DNA of 64,000 nucleotides from Nitrospiraceae bacterium. GTDB lineage: Bacteria; Nitrospirota; Nitrospiria; Nitrospirales; Nitrospiraceae. Location of the stretch: assembly GCA_035623075.1 (NCBI GenBank), contig DASPUC010000043.1:1-64000 (forward strand). The letters are read 5' to 3'. Below, one piece after another: positions 17,840 to 27,095 of the stretch. How positions within the stretch are numbered: the stretch's first letter is position 1; each line of letters starts with the position of its first letter. The notes beneath the pieces were generated by a model, which saw only the letters and a program-made list of their open reading frames with translations, had not been told where the DNA came from and ran no database searches. Both the position numbers and the translations under genes were made by a program.

Positions 17840-18182
17840 ACAGCCCTCCTTTCAGGCTCATGAATGATGGTGAACCGACAGGCATTTTTCTGAAGAATCA
17901 GTACAGCATCAATCGTGCCAATCGGTATTCGGTACGATCTTCAGAAAAATGTTCGACCGATGCCTAGCACAATTAGGCTTGCTTAATAAACGGTGGAGTT
18001 TTCACAACAAGACACAACACAGTCGTTACAGAAACCCAACAGTACTTTTGAAGGAGAGGCAGTCCGTGGGCCTGCGGAGCCGATTGGAGGCTTGCCGATG
18101 AGATCAGGACGTTCGATTGCAGCAGCTTGCAAAGGTGTCTCTCCTCACATATGATCCTGCCACTTTGCCACATGGGGCAGTA
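17840..18182. other. Divergent intergenic region between the YtxH gene and lgt
   Basis: Holds the large hairpin described separately at 17883-17951. The remainder includes a GC-rich stretch (about 18055-18100) with some self-complementarity but no recognised RNA. No gene was found. Confidence 0.5.
17883..17951. repeat. Perfect 14-bp inverted repeat with nested inner stem
   Basis: CATTTTTCTGAAGA (17883-17896) and TCTTCAGAAAAATG (17938-17951) are exact reverse complements. Within the 41-base loop a second stem forms between about 17912-17919 (ATCGTGCC) and 17931-17938 (GGTACGAT), one G-T pair, around an 11-base loop. The geometry (outer stem, one-sided bulge, inner stem) resembles a structured RNA or an operator/terminator. 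No T run flanks it except those inside the arms. Confidence 0.75.
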
Positions 18183-19013
18183 ATGAACTGGTTACACACC
18201 ATTCCATACCCGGAGATCAATCCGGTGTTCTTTGAAATCGGTCCCTTACAGTTTCGTTGGTATGGACTGATGTACCTGCTTGGCTTGACGGGCGCTTATT
18301 TCCTCATTAAAGCTCGTGTATCCGGGAAGGGGTTGCCGCTCTCGAAAGAACAAATCTACGACATGGTGGTGTGGGCCGCCCTTGGAGTCTTTATCGGCGG
18401 ACGGCTGGGTTATACCCTTTTCTATAACTTTTCCTACTACATTCAGCACCCGAGTAAGATCATCGCGGTGTGGGAAGGGGGGATGTCCTTCCACGGTGGT
18501 CTTCTTGGAACCATTATTGCCTTACTCTGGTACAGCAAACGTCAAGGGATCTCCCCTTCTATGACTGCCGACTTGGCAGCAGGCGTTGCTCCGATTGGTC
18601 TCGGCTTCGGGCGTATTGGGAATTTTATCAATGGGGAACTCTTCGGCCGTGCTACGGATGTCGATTGGTGCATGGTGTTTCCCGGCAGAGGGCTCGCCTG
18701 CCGGCATCCTTCACAGATCTACGAAGCAATTTTGGAAGGACCTTTATTGCTCACCGTCTTATGGCTCCTTGGAAAGAGGCCCACACCGCCCGGGACAGTT
18801 TTCTGGAGTTTTATCGCAGGCTATGGGATCTGTCGCTTCATTGTGGAATTTTTCCGAGAGCCGGATGCTCATCTCGGACTCATTATCGGATCGTTTTCGA
18901 TGGGCCAACTCTTGTCTCTCCCCATGGTGGTCATCGGCGCGTTTATGCTGGCCCTTGGCTATCAGCGGTGGGCCTGGACCCAGCCGGAGCTGTCCCATCA
19001 CAAATCTCAGTAA
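18183..19013 (+). CDS. lgt: Prolipoprotein diacylglyceryl transferase
   Basis: 276 residues from ATG 18183 (MNWLHTIPYPEINPVFFEIG). Seven membrane helices are visible. Family motifs present: RWYGLMYLLG near residue 22, GGRLGYTLFYN, EGGMSFHGGLLG (the essential His), and the signature GRIGNFINGELFGR around 145-158. It transfers a diacylglyceryl group to the lipobox cysteine at the inner membrane, first step of lipoprotein maturation; the last step enzyme Lnt is at 33137. Its 3' end overlaps the convergent zincin gene by 7 bp. Confidence 0.96.
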   Translation: MNWLHTIPYPEINPVFFEIGPLQFRWYGLMYLLGLTGAYFLIKARVSGKGLPLSKEQIYDMVVWAALGVFIGGRLGYTLFYNFSYYIQHPSKIIAVWEGGMSFHGGLLGTIIALLWYSKRQGISPSMTADLAAGVAPIGLGFGRIGNFINGELFGRATDVDWCMVFPGRGLACRHPSQIYEAILEGPLLLTVLWLLGKRPTPPGTVFWSFIAGYGICRFIVEFFREPDAHLGLIIGSFSMGQLLSLPMVVIGAFMLALGYQRWAWTQPELSHHKSQ

Positions 19014-19393
19014 GGCATCTCTTCATCGCTCAGGCCAACGTGGTGGCCAAGTTCATGCACCACCGTGTCTCGAATTTCCTGAATAACCTCGGTCTTCGTT
19101 CGACAGAGCCGAAGGATGGGGCCTCTATAGATGGCGATGCGGGCCGGCAGCTCGCCCGCTGGTTGGAAAAACGACCGTTCGTGAAGCGACAGGCCTTGGT
19201 AGAGACCTAAGAGATCATCCTCGGACTCGAGCTCAAGTTCATCGAGTACCTCAGGCGGAGGTTCATCCTCGACAACAACAGACACATCGCGGGCAATCGT
19301 ATCGTAGGGCGGCGGCAAGTGCGCAAGTGCTTCCTGCACCCACGCTCCGAACTGCTCATGGGAAGCCGGCAATCGGTGTGGATCTCTCGGCAC
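19007..19393 (-). CDS. Zincin-like metallopeptidase, type 2 (Zincin_1/DUF1025)
   Basis: 128 residues, the usual size for this compact family. The C-terminal VVHELGHHVGLSDEEM carries HExxHxxGxxDE: two histidines, the catalytic glutamate and a downstream acidic ligand, so zinc binding is expected. The acidic middle (DELELESEDDLLGLYQG) is also typical. Predicted cytoplasmic; natural substrates of the family are unknown. It is last in a minus-strand run with AddB, AddA and a TPR lipoprotein, 21 bp after the latter. Confidence 0.88.
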   Translation of the reverse strand: MPRDPHRLPASHEQFGAWVQEALAHLPPPYDTIARDVSVVVEDEPPPEVLDELELESEDDLLGLYQGLSLHERSFFQPAGELPARIAIYRGPILRLCRTKTEVIQEIRDTVVHELGHHVGLSDEEMPY

Positions 19394-19414
19394 AGCTGTC
19401 CTTTCGAAGCAAGC

Positions 19415-19825
19415 TCAACGAACTTTAGGATCGGCATCCAAGTACGATTTCTTATTAATCTCGTGGGTCAATCCCATCTCTCGGAACGGTGGAGAATCCC
19501 AGATCACTTTGTTGCCCGGAGCTAGATTTGCCGCCTCCAAGTAATGTTTCTTTGCTTCTCCGCGATTGCCCATCCGGTCGATCGTAACGGCGAGGTTATA
19601 GTGAGCCTCAGCCAAATCCGGATAAGCAGCAATAGTCTGGCGATAGGATTGCTCCGCACGGGCATAATCCTTCGTGGAGAAGAGAAGATTCCCCTCTTCG
19701 AGTTTGGCCATCACCTCGGCAGGACTGCCTGCTGGTGCCGCAAGCACCGAGGCAGGAGGAGCCTTTGCGCTGGCACAGCCGAGTACTCCGCAGAGACACA
19801 ACACAACGAGCACGTGTAGGTTCAT
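19415..19825 (-). CDS. TPR-repeat lipoprotein
   Basis: 136 residues. Signal sequence with lipobox GVLGC (Cys near 17), a short linker, then one to two TPR units: LEEGNLLFSTKDYARAEQSY and the following YPDLAEAHYNLAVTIDRMG, ending in a polar tail. It probably sits in the outer or inner membrane as a protein-protein adaptor. It starts 12 bp after the addA stop, so co-transcription is likely although a link to DNA repair is not obvious. Confidence 0.82.
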   Translation of the reverse strand: MNLHVLVVLCLCGVLGCASAKAPPASVLAAPAGSPAEVMAKLEEGNLLFSTKDYARAEQSYRQTIAAYPDLAEAHYNLAVTIDRMGNRGEAKKHYLEAANLAPGNKVIWDSPPFREMGLTHEINKKSYLDADPKVR

Positions 19826-19837
19826 CAGACGTACCTC

Positions 19838-22800
19838 CTACATCTCAATGGCCATGCTGGGTCTGAGAAAGATAAACTGAAATGCAACAGACGAGAGACC
19901 CATAGCCTGCCGCACAGCAGTCCGGTAAATCTCAGCCTGCTCGCGGTATGTCTCAGCTCTCGGCTGAGCCGCCTCTGCTGAAACCGCATCGGTCTTATAG
20001 TCTGCGATCCAGATTCCACCGTCAAGACGGTAAATAAGGTCAATGATGCCTTCCATAACCTGTCGCTCTTCCCAGGGAAGGAGAAACGGCACTTCTCGAC
20101 CAAGAATGGTGGCCCGTTGCAGTCTATTGTAGAGTTCGGACGTGAGGAAGGAGGAGAAGATCGTATAGAGCTCCTGCCTCAGTACGCTTTCTCTATCAGC
20201 GAGGTCCGGGGCAAGGTGCTGACGACATGCCCGCTCGATGGCTGGGGCAGGATCTCGATCTGGTGAATCAAAATCCCATTGCTCTAGGACTGCGTGTGCG
20301 CACACGCCAAGTATTCGGCTATACGCCATTTCGGATGAGTCGGGCGAGCCGGCTGATCGAGCCGGCACTCGTTGCGCCATGAGGAGTGAGGGGGTAACCT
20401 GTCGCCGAGCCATTTTCTGGGCCGACCAATAGTCCCTCCGCGTCTGGTGTCGATTCACCACCACATCGAGTGAAGGGCAAGGGACTGCCGAAGCTTCTCG
20501 CTCATGTGGACCCTTTCGAACTGTGGGTGACGTTGATGTCACGACCTGCTCCATCTGACCGGCTCCGAGGGAAATGGTACCAGCCGTGCTAGAGGTTGCT
20601 GCGTCGGGAATTGCATCGTGAATCAGTGATAACACCGTGTCTCGTCCAAGGGTCGACGTGCGTCCCCCTGACAGTACGAGCAGATCCCTGGTTCGCGTCA
20701 TACCGACATACAGCAATCGGCGCTGCTCGGCCTCTTCACGAGCCGAAATTTTTGGTTCAACCAGCAAGGCCCCAAGATTTGCACGATTCCCGACCCGAAG
20801 GCCGTATAATCGACTGGACCAATCATGCCCCAGCCTCGGTCCCTTACCTGGAACTCTGGACCCCTGGTGAAGGCCGGGCAGAATGACGACGGGGAATTCG
20901 AGCCCCTTGGCCTTGTGAATGGTCAAGACCCGGACAGCATCGGGCAATTCCTCAGCCAACGCACTTTCTGCTTCTTCCGGCTGGTCAGTCAACCTCGTCA
21001 TCATCACATCTACAAAGCCCGCCAGCGTCATATGCGGTCGGTCTGAAAGTTCTTCGGCCAGAATGCGAATCTTCCGAAGATTCGCTACGGCCTGTTCACC
21101 ATGCAGGGACGAAGCGGCCAGTTCCGGAACCGGCAAACGGTCGAATAGGAGATCGATTACGTCTGGCACCGGCCGTAGTTGGGCTGATTGTCTCAGCATT
21201 CTTAAGGCTTCATATAATTGTGCGAGTTCGAGTGCCTCTGGATGCTTGGAGGCAGCGAGGCGTTCAGGCCGGGTATAATCAAGACAGTTCAGCTGGGACA
21301 GATCCAGTAGACTCTGATCCGTGACGCCGCCAAGCGGAGACCGCAACACACCGACCAGTGCGATTCGATCGTACGGATCTTCGATCACCCGCAATATATT
21401 GACGAAATCGATGATTTCCTGGCGACGATAGAAATGTTTTTCGCCGTCGGTTACGTACTGGATGCCGTACCGCCGCAGTGCGTCGAGGTACTCCTGCGCC
21501 TGCGTCAGTTTCCTGAAGATCAAGGCGATATGTCCCGGCTGGAGTGGCACGGATCGGCCCTCCCGATCAACTACCGTGGCACTCGCTAAGAGCGTTTCAC
21601 TGATCCATCGAGCCAGCGTTTCCGCCTCAGTGCGAGTGGCGGTCTCCGTATCGAACGCCTCTTCACCCTCATTGGGAGCAACCAGACGCAGCTGTACACC
21701 GGCCGTTGAGACCTCCGTCCTCCGGTCCGGCCGCATCACCAACCGTTCGTGGGCAGGCTGCACATGAGCTTCTGGAAGAAACAGACGGTCGAACAGGTCA
21801 TTGACGACGTCCAAGACCATCATATCGCTCCGAAAGTTCGTGACAAGCGAGCAGGCTACGCCACCATCGTCCAGAATCTTCCGGACGACGCGCTCGAACG
21901 CTTCGATATCGGCCCGGCGGAACGAATAGATCGATTGCTTGGGATCACCGACGATGAACAGTTTGCCTGGTTCCAGGTCGATGTCCTGCCACGCAGTCTG
22001 TTGTTTCCCTGCGCGTTCCGCCAGATAGAGAATAATTTCGTATTGAACCGGGTCCGTATCCTGGAACTCGTCAACCAGAATCGCTCGATAGGTACATTTT
22101 ATCCGCTCTCTTACGGTTGGACAGTCTCGTAGCAGCCTCTTGGCTCTGGCCAAAAGTCCATCGAAGGAAATCCAGCCCGATCTGAGAAAAGCGTCGCGCA
22201 CTCGGGTCAGGACTGGTCGAAGCAAGTGAATCACGTTGTGAAAGTAGGACTGATCCACGGCGAGAAGCTGCTTGGCAAGCTTGATCATGATGACCGCTTC
22301 TTGAAAGACTTCCTTGTCCCACCCTGACGTGGCTTTCCCTGCATCCTTTCGGAGCAACGCTCGCACCTCGGGCCCCAAGGAGGTCAAACCAGTCAGGCCA
22401 TGCTCCAACAGGAGTGACAAGCATTGAACCGTCGCGGACAGCATCTGCTCCGCCTTCAACTGTTTGTCCGACGATCTGGATGCCAGCAGGCCTGTTGCTC
22501 GCGAGTGAGCTGAAGCGATCCAGTCGCGCAGGGGCCCCTCAACGTGAGACATGTGCAGTTGGCGCTCGAGTGCGTCGAGGTCGATCAGTTCATTGGCCAG
22601 CAAGGTCGCCAATTGGTGAAGGTCGTCCAGGCTCGCTCCAGCCAAGACAGAACGCCAACGATCGTGCTGCATACCCTCCGGACCCAATTCGTCATCCAGC
22701 CAGCAATCCCACACCCCGTCGAACGTTTCCATAAACCGCGATCCATCATCCTCTTGAAATGACGGATCGAGGCCGGATTCAAGGGGGTGAAGCCGCAACA

Positions 22801-23191
22801 GATGCGCGGCTAGACTGTGGAGCGTTCCGATTTGCGCCTTTTCTAATTGCTCAAGAGCCTGTCGAGCCCTGGTGCTGATTTGAGTATCCGAGAGGTGGTA
22901 CCGAAATCGGAAAGTTGCCAATTCAGCTTCGACCGATTGTTCTGCAAGCCTCATGAGCTCTCGGCGCAGTCGCAATTTCATCTCCGTGGCGGCCTTGTTG
23001 GTAAACGTGACCGCGATAATGTCTGTGACGCCCAGCGGATTGGGTTCCCGCATCAAGAGATTCAGGATACGGTTGACAAGGATCGTCGTTTTTCCGGTCC
23101 CGGCTCCCGCGACGACGACGACATTGCGATCCCACGTAGTCTCGGCCAAGAGACGCGACTCACTATCGGACAATCTAGATCGATCACTCAT
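19838..23191 (-). CDS. addA: AddA-type helicase-nuclease subunit (UvrD/RecB superfamily)
   Basis: 1117 residues. Superfamily 1A helicase motifs in order: Walker A AGAGTGKT (28-35), VTFTNKAATEMK (Ia), ILVDEFQDTDPVQY (II), GDPKQSIYSFRRAD (III), VRVLTIHKAKGLEFPVV (V) and LLYVGMTRTRD (VI). The C-terminal RecB-like nuclease has IWIADYKTDAV, giving the D-x-K part of the active site. With AddB it forms a heterodimer that processes double-strand breaks for recombination and degrades foreign DNA. ATG 23191 overlaps the addB end by 8 bp. TPR lipoprotein and zincin genes follow closely. Confidence 0.93.
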   Translation of the reverse strand: MSDRSRLSDSESRLLAETTWDRNVVVVAGAGTGKTTILVNRILNLLMREPNPLGVTDIIAVTFTNKAATEMKLRLRRELMRLAEQSVEAELATFRFRYHLSDTQISTRARQALEQLEKAQIGTLHSLAAHLLRLHPLESGLDPSFQEDDGSRFMETFDGVWDCWLDDELGPEGMQHDRWRSVLAGASLDDLHQLATLLANELIDLDALERQLHMSHVEGPLRDWIASAHSRATGLLASRSSDKQLKAEQMLSATVQCLSLLLEHGLTGLTSLGPEVRALLRKDAGKATSGWDKEVFQEAVIMIKLAKQLLAVDQSYFHNVIHLLRPVLTRVRDAFLRSGWISFDGLLARAKRLLRDCPTVRERIKCTYRAILVDEFQDTDPVQYEIILYLAERAGKQQTAWQDIDLEPGKLFIVGDPKQSIYSFRRADIEAFERVVRKILDDGGVACSLVTNFRSDMMVLDVVNDLFDRLFLPEAHVQPAHERLVMRPDRRTEVSTAGVQLRLVAPNEGEEAFDTETATRTEAETLARWISETLLASATVVDREGRSVPLQPGHIALIFRKLTQAQEYLDALRRYGIQYVTDGEKHFYRRQEIIDFVNILRVIEDPYDRIALVGVLRSPLGGVTDQSLLDLSQLNCLDYTRPERLAASKHPEALELAQLYEALRMLRQSAQLRPVPDVIDLLFDRLPVPELAASSLHGEQAVANLRKIRILAEELSDRPHMTLAGFVDVMMTRLTDQPEEAESALAEELPDAVRVLTIHKAKGLEFPVVILPGLHQGSRVPGKGPRLGHDWSSRLYGLRVGNRANLGALLVEPKISAREEAEQRRLLYVGMTRTRDLLVLSGGRTSTLGRDTVLSLIHDAIPDAATSSTAGTISLGAGQMEQVVTSTSPTVRKGPHEREASAVPCPSLDVVVNRHQTRRDYWSAQKMARRQVTPSLLMAQRVPARSAGSPDSSEMAYSRILGVCAHAVLEQWDFDSPDRDPAPAIERACRQHLAPDLADRESVLRQELYTIFSSFLTSELYNRLQRATILGREVPFLLPWEERQVMEGIIDLIYRLDGGIWIADYKTDAVSAEAAQPRAETYREQAEIYRTAVRQAMGLSSVAFQFIFLRPSMAIEM

Positions 23192-26100
23192 CCGCTACCT
23201 TCTGCTTTCTCACTTGTCGCAACACTCGAGCCTCTGGCGATCGGTAGGAGCGCCACCAGACCATGGCATCGTTTCGGCGGCAGGCTGAGGAATACGCACA
23301 TTGATCGCAATAACCGTCAGGAAGGATGAAGAACTCCCCCCGTGCGATTCCTTCAACCAAGGTACGAATCGTCCGACGGATCGACGTTCCTATGTTGCCC
23401 TCAAGGACTGAGGTCTCGAACTTCGAGGGGACAATCGGCTTTTCCCAGTGTGGCCCAAGGTACAGAAACTGGACTTCAGAGGGCGCAGGCAATCCAGGAA
23501 GGTCCATCGAAGCATAGAACGGAGGCTGGAGGCGCACGCCTCGGACAGCCGCCGTGGTAAGATTGTGATCCAACGGCGCCATTTCAGGCCCCTGCTTATA
23601 CTTGTAGTCCACCACACGCAGAGCGGGAGGGTCGGACCGCACGTCCACCCGATCGAGCTTCCCATGAATTTTCATGAGAACACACTGGTCATCCTGCAAG
23701 CGAAGACTTCCGTTTGCCGCCATTTCGAATGCATGCGGCCGGAAACCGGTTTTCCGATAATCCTCTTGATCCGAAGCAATCGCGCCGAAGACCAACTCAG
23801 CGACCTGTTCACGGGCCAGTGTCCAGAGCAAGGCCCGGCCGGTCCCTTGCGTGACCGCATAGGAATCAAAAACCTGCGATACGGCAACGGTCCCGATTAC
23901 GCGAATATCCGCTTCTGCGACAGATGCTTCCGGCCAATGCAGCGCGACCAATTTCTCATAGGCGAGCCGGAGCGATTCATGGATGAACGTACCCATGGTG
24001 AGAGCAGGTAGCATGGTTCCTTGTATCTTCCGCACCGATTCAAGCCGCAATACCTCCTCTGCAAAGTACTGAAATGGACACCTGGCATACCGTTCCAAGG
24101 ACGTCGGTGATATTCCATCCCGATCGAATGCTGAAAGCTTTTCCACACGGGGCTTTAGTAGTCCATCGAACGAACCGAGTTCCACCGACGCCCGTTCGAT
24201 GATTTTCAAGGATGCGAGCCCCCGTTCAAACAAGCGGTGACTTAGCCCCAAAGCATTCATCAGAGGCAGAACCTCAACCCCTTGCAGAAGCCAACTCAGC
24301 GTTAACTCTTGTGCCGGCAGGATCTCTTGAATCGAGGGTACGGCTCGAATCCGAGCGGTCAAACGGCGCGGTACGGTTTCTTCCGGTCTCGTCACGAATC
24401 GACAATCACGCACGACTTCGTCGAGAAAGGATGAGGGCGCCAACACCCGGCCGTCTTCATCAGCTCGTTGATACGACAGACACAAGCGCTGGGTCGCCGA
24501 ACCGATCAGTAGCTCGAACAGAAGCCGTTCTTCCTCATGACCTGAGAGTTTATCGTCGACCTTATAGCCCAACGTTGCCTGGAGCACAGCCCGTTGACGA
24601 TCGCGAAGGAATGGATCCTCTCGAACCACGCGTGGGAAGATTTTATCGTTGAGACCGATGACAAACAGTGCGCGAAACGTCAGACCGCGGGCTGTCATGG
24701 CATCGAGAACTTGCACGCCCTGGTGTGGTTGGCTCTCGATGGGAATGGCGGTCTCGATCAACGCCTGGTTGAAGAGATCGACCCAATCCTCCCACCTGAC
24801 GTCGCTGCCGAGGGGATCGACCTGGATCAATCGATCAAGAGCCAGTTTCACCAGAGAACCGATCGTCGGTTCGGGCTCATCGGAGGCAAGCGGAACAGTC
24901 AGACCCGGTACATGGAAATGCATCGTGGCCAACGCGCGAAAGGCATCAGTGAGGAGGCTGATCGATCCGTGCAATGGGAGAGCCCGGCAATCCCGGATTA
25001 ACCGTGAGACACGCGACCAAAGAATGGCCAGTTGCACCGGATCGTCGATCGGACCCGTCCGATCCATGTCCTCAGGGTCCGCCCTGGAATCGTGAAGAAT
25101 CGAGGCTGCCTTAGGAGCCGCTAGCCGGATCCATTCGCCTTCACCCTTGGTAATACCGAGCGTGGCGACCGCGTTGCGCCAACAATCCGGCCTGGCATGT
25201 AATTCCTGAGCCTCGCCCCGATAGAAGGAGGCTGTCACTACATCCACTACAGCCACATGATCAAAGTCGTTTACTGGCAATGAGGCCAAACGCAAGAGAG
25301 CCTTGGCCACTGGCTCCCGCAGGAGAGGCCGTTCAGCGGTGGAGACGAAAGGAACGAGATGACGATCGAACACCTGCTGGAGACAGGCACAATACGGCTC
25401 GAGAGTGCGTACCACCACCCCTATTTCGTCGAAGCGATACCCGTTCACCTCGACTAACGTCAGGATCTTTCGGCAGACGGTCGCCAACTCCTCATCGGCC
25501 CCTATGACGTTGAAAACAGTGAGCTCGACGCGAGTCGAAGAGGAGGTCCTTGCGTGGTTCCCACGATCTTCATGGCTGCCGGAATGAGGCAGAATGTGAC
25601 GATCGAAAAACTGACGTGCGAACCCAAAAGCGGACCTGGATTCCAAGGGGAAATACAACGTCGTCGGCACCGTCTGTATGACCGCTTCGAAGAACGACAG
25701 TTGTACTTGCGTGAGATCGTAGAAACCGTAGTACAACACCCGCGTCATCCGTCGCAAAAAGGATGATCGGGACGGATTGGAATCGAGCGAAGCAGTCAGA
25801 TCGTCTGGCGATCCGATGCCTAACGAACGACTGGCTTCTTCGACGGCGGCATGGAGCCTGAAGAGCGAGAGAAGCCAGGGCTGATCTTCTGGTTCGAAGA
25901 TTCCATCAGCGACAGCGCCCAGCGCAATCGAGGGGGAGACCGCTGCATCCTTGAGATCGCGAATCGTAGCCCATAAGCCTTTCCACGTACCGGGTGATGG
26001 CGATATGGCATCCAAGGCCTCAAGCCCTGAGAGCTTGCGTTTCACGATATAATGGACCAATTGCCGAAAATAGAAGTCGTCAACGATCTGCAGCGGAATG

Positions 26101-26354
26101 TTCGTCGCTTGCCGGAACCTCGCCATCTCCTGGCTGAGCCGTAGCGTCAATTGATGGAACGTATAACAATGGATGTTCAGGAGTGGGAGATGTGACTCGA
26201 CGGTCAGTCGGCGCTTCAGCCGTTCTGCCAGAGCGCTTGAGGGAACGATGAGAGCAATCGGGGCCAGAGCATCGGCGTCCTTGAGAACCCGTACATCGTC
26301 GACGAGAGCCTGCTCAAGATCGGGATGAATCGGCCCGGTGATGACTCGGAGCAT
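23184..26354 (-). CDS. addB: AddB-type nuclease subunit with inactive helicase domain
   Basis: 1056 residues. The N-terminal part has the layout of a superfamily 1 helicase but starts ITGPIHPDLEQALVDD where Firmicute AddB has a Walker A loop, so no GKT is present. The C-terminal PD-(D/E)XK nuclease has LRVVDYKYKQG, and the AddB iron-sulfur cysteines are visible: one in YARCPFQYF and three in CDQCAYSSAC near the end, matching C...CxxCxxxxxC. It would structure the complex, bind Chi-like sites and cut the other strand. It precedes addA with an 8-bp overlap. Confidence 0.9.
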   Translation of the reverse strand: MLRVITGPIHPDLEQALVDDVRVLKDADALAPIALIVPSSALAERLKRRLTVESHLPLLNIHCYTFHQLTLRLSQEMARFRQATNIPLQIVDDFYFRQLVHYIVKRKLSGLEALDAISPSPGTWKGLWATIRDLKDAAVSPSIALGAVADGIFEPEDQPWLLSLFRLHAAVEEASRSLGIGSPDDLTASLDSNPSRSSFLRRMTRVLYYGFYDLTQVQLSFFEAVIQTVPTTLYFPLESRSAFGFARQFFDRHILPHSGSHEDRGNHARTSSSTRVELTVFNVIGADEELATVCRKILTLVEVNGYRFDEIGVVVRTLEPYCACLQQVFDRHLVPFVSTAERPLLREPVAKALLRLASLPVNDFDHVAVVDVVTASFYRGEAQELHARPDCWRNAVATLGITKGEGEWIRLAAPKAASILHDSRADPEDMDRTGPIDDPVQLAILWSRVSRLIRDCRALPLHGSISLLTDAFRALATMHFHVPGLTVPLASDEPEPTIGSLVKLALDRLIQVDPLGSDVRWEDWVDLFNQALIETAIPIESQPHQGVQVLDAMTARGLTFRALFVIGLNDKIFPRVVREDPFLRDRQRAVLQATLGYKVDDKLSGHEEERLLFELLIGSATQRLCLSYQRADEDGRVLAPSSFLDEVVRDCRFVTRPEETVPRRLTARIRAVPSIQEILPAQELTLSWLLQGVEVLPLMNALGLSHRLFERGLASLKIIERASVELGSFDGLLKPRVEKLSAFDRDGISPTSLERYARCPFQYFAEEVLRLESVRKIQGTMLPALTMGTFIHESLRLAYEKLVALHWPEASVAEADIRVIGTVAVSQVFDSYAVTQGTGRALLWTLAREQVAELVFGAIASDQEDYRKTGFRPHAFEMAANGSLRLQDDQCVLMKIHGKLDRVDVRSDPPALRVVDYKYKQGPEMAPLDHNLTTAAVRGVRLQPPFYASMDLPGLPAPSEVQFLYLGPHWEKPIVPSKFETSVLEGNIGTSIRRTIRTLVEGIARGEFFILPDGYCDQCAYSSACRRNDAMVWWRSYRSPEARVLRQVRKQKVADE

Positions 26355-26460
26355 CTAGCGCACGCTTCGTGACACTTGAGTGCGAACCGAAGGTTGCGAG
26401 GAAGAGGTCGTGTCCATTCTGTCTATGCCCGCCACGAGAGACAGGCAAAGAAGGACGCGA

Positions 26461-26622
26461 CTACCCGGTTTCAGGACCTAACAGCTCCCCGTTACAATCC
26501 ACACAGGCCCAGTCACCATCGATAAAGGACATCGGATCACCGCAAATCGGGCAATCCGGTGGGGGGCCTTTATCGAGGACCGGGAGGGGCGGCAGCTCGA
26601 AATCGTCATCGTCGGGGACCAT
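26461..26622 (-). CDS. 53-residue zinc-ribbon microprotein
   Basis: A short gene from ATG 26622 to TAG 26461. An acidic, proline-rich start (DDDDFELPPLPVLDKG) leads to PDCPICGDPMSFIDGDW and ACVDCNGELLG: two CxxC pairs about 15 residues apart, a typical zinc ribbon. A ribosome-site-like AAGGA lies about 11 bases upstream. It begins 13 bp after the thioredoxin-like gene and sits 106 bp before addB in the same direction. Function unknown; candidates are a nucleic-acid-binding or metal-handling protein. Confidence 0.72.
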   Translation of the reverse strand: MVPDDDDFELPPLPVLDKGPPPDCPICGDPMSFIDGDWACVDCNGELLGPETG

Positions 26623-26635
26623 GGAGCGAAGTTCC

Positions 26636-26899
26636 TTACTCCCGAGGTTTCATCTTCAATTGCAGCGCCTTTTCCGCGCTCTCTCGGCTCGGCACGCCGA
26701 CGAAGGTCAGGCGCCCGTCGATAATCGTCGCCGGCACCGCTCGGACCGCATGACGATTCGCAAGATCTTGTCCGTCCTGAGTCGTAATATCGACCTCTCG
26801 ATAGGAAAAGCTATATTTCACTCGCAATTGCTTCCACAGGCTCTTCGCCGACGGACAGGCCCCACAACTTGGTGACACAAGCAACGTAATGTTCGGCAT
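26636..26899 (-). CDS. Thioredoxin/glutaredoxin-fold small protein with CGAC site
   Basis: 87 residues: strand MPNITLLVSPSCGACPSAK with the CxxC redox pair (C12 and C15), YREVDITTQDG, and the cis-proline loop VRAVPATIIDG. This is the short thioredoxin-like family related to archaeal glutaredoxins and redox-active disulfide proteins. It likely exchanges disulfides in the cytoplasm. It is the first gene in the compact minus-strand run that continues with the zinc-ribbon microprotein and addBA. Confidence 0.88.
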   Translation of the reverse strand: MPNITLLVSPSCGACPSAKSLWKQLRVKYSFSYREVDITTQDGQDLANRHAVRAVPATIIDGRLTFVGVPSRESAEKALQLKMKPRE

Positions 26900-27095
26900 C
26901 GAAAATCTCCAACGACTGGCGAATCATAACACCTCGAAGAATAACGGAGCAAGGCTGGTTCAGTCACAGGCAATATTCACCGCAGGATCACAAGACATGA
27001 GACCAAGTGGGGAAGGATGGAGATAGAGGGTGGAGGGATCCTGCGCTCCCATGCCTCGTGTGAGTGGTGGCTCCACCAGGCATGGCTGGCAAACT

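Noticed and set aside
18470-19210. 246-codon plus-strand frame overlapping lgt
   Set aside because: Out-of-frame shadow of lgt and antisense of the zincin gene.
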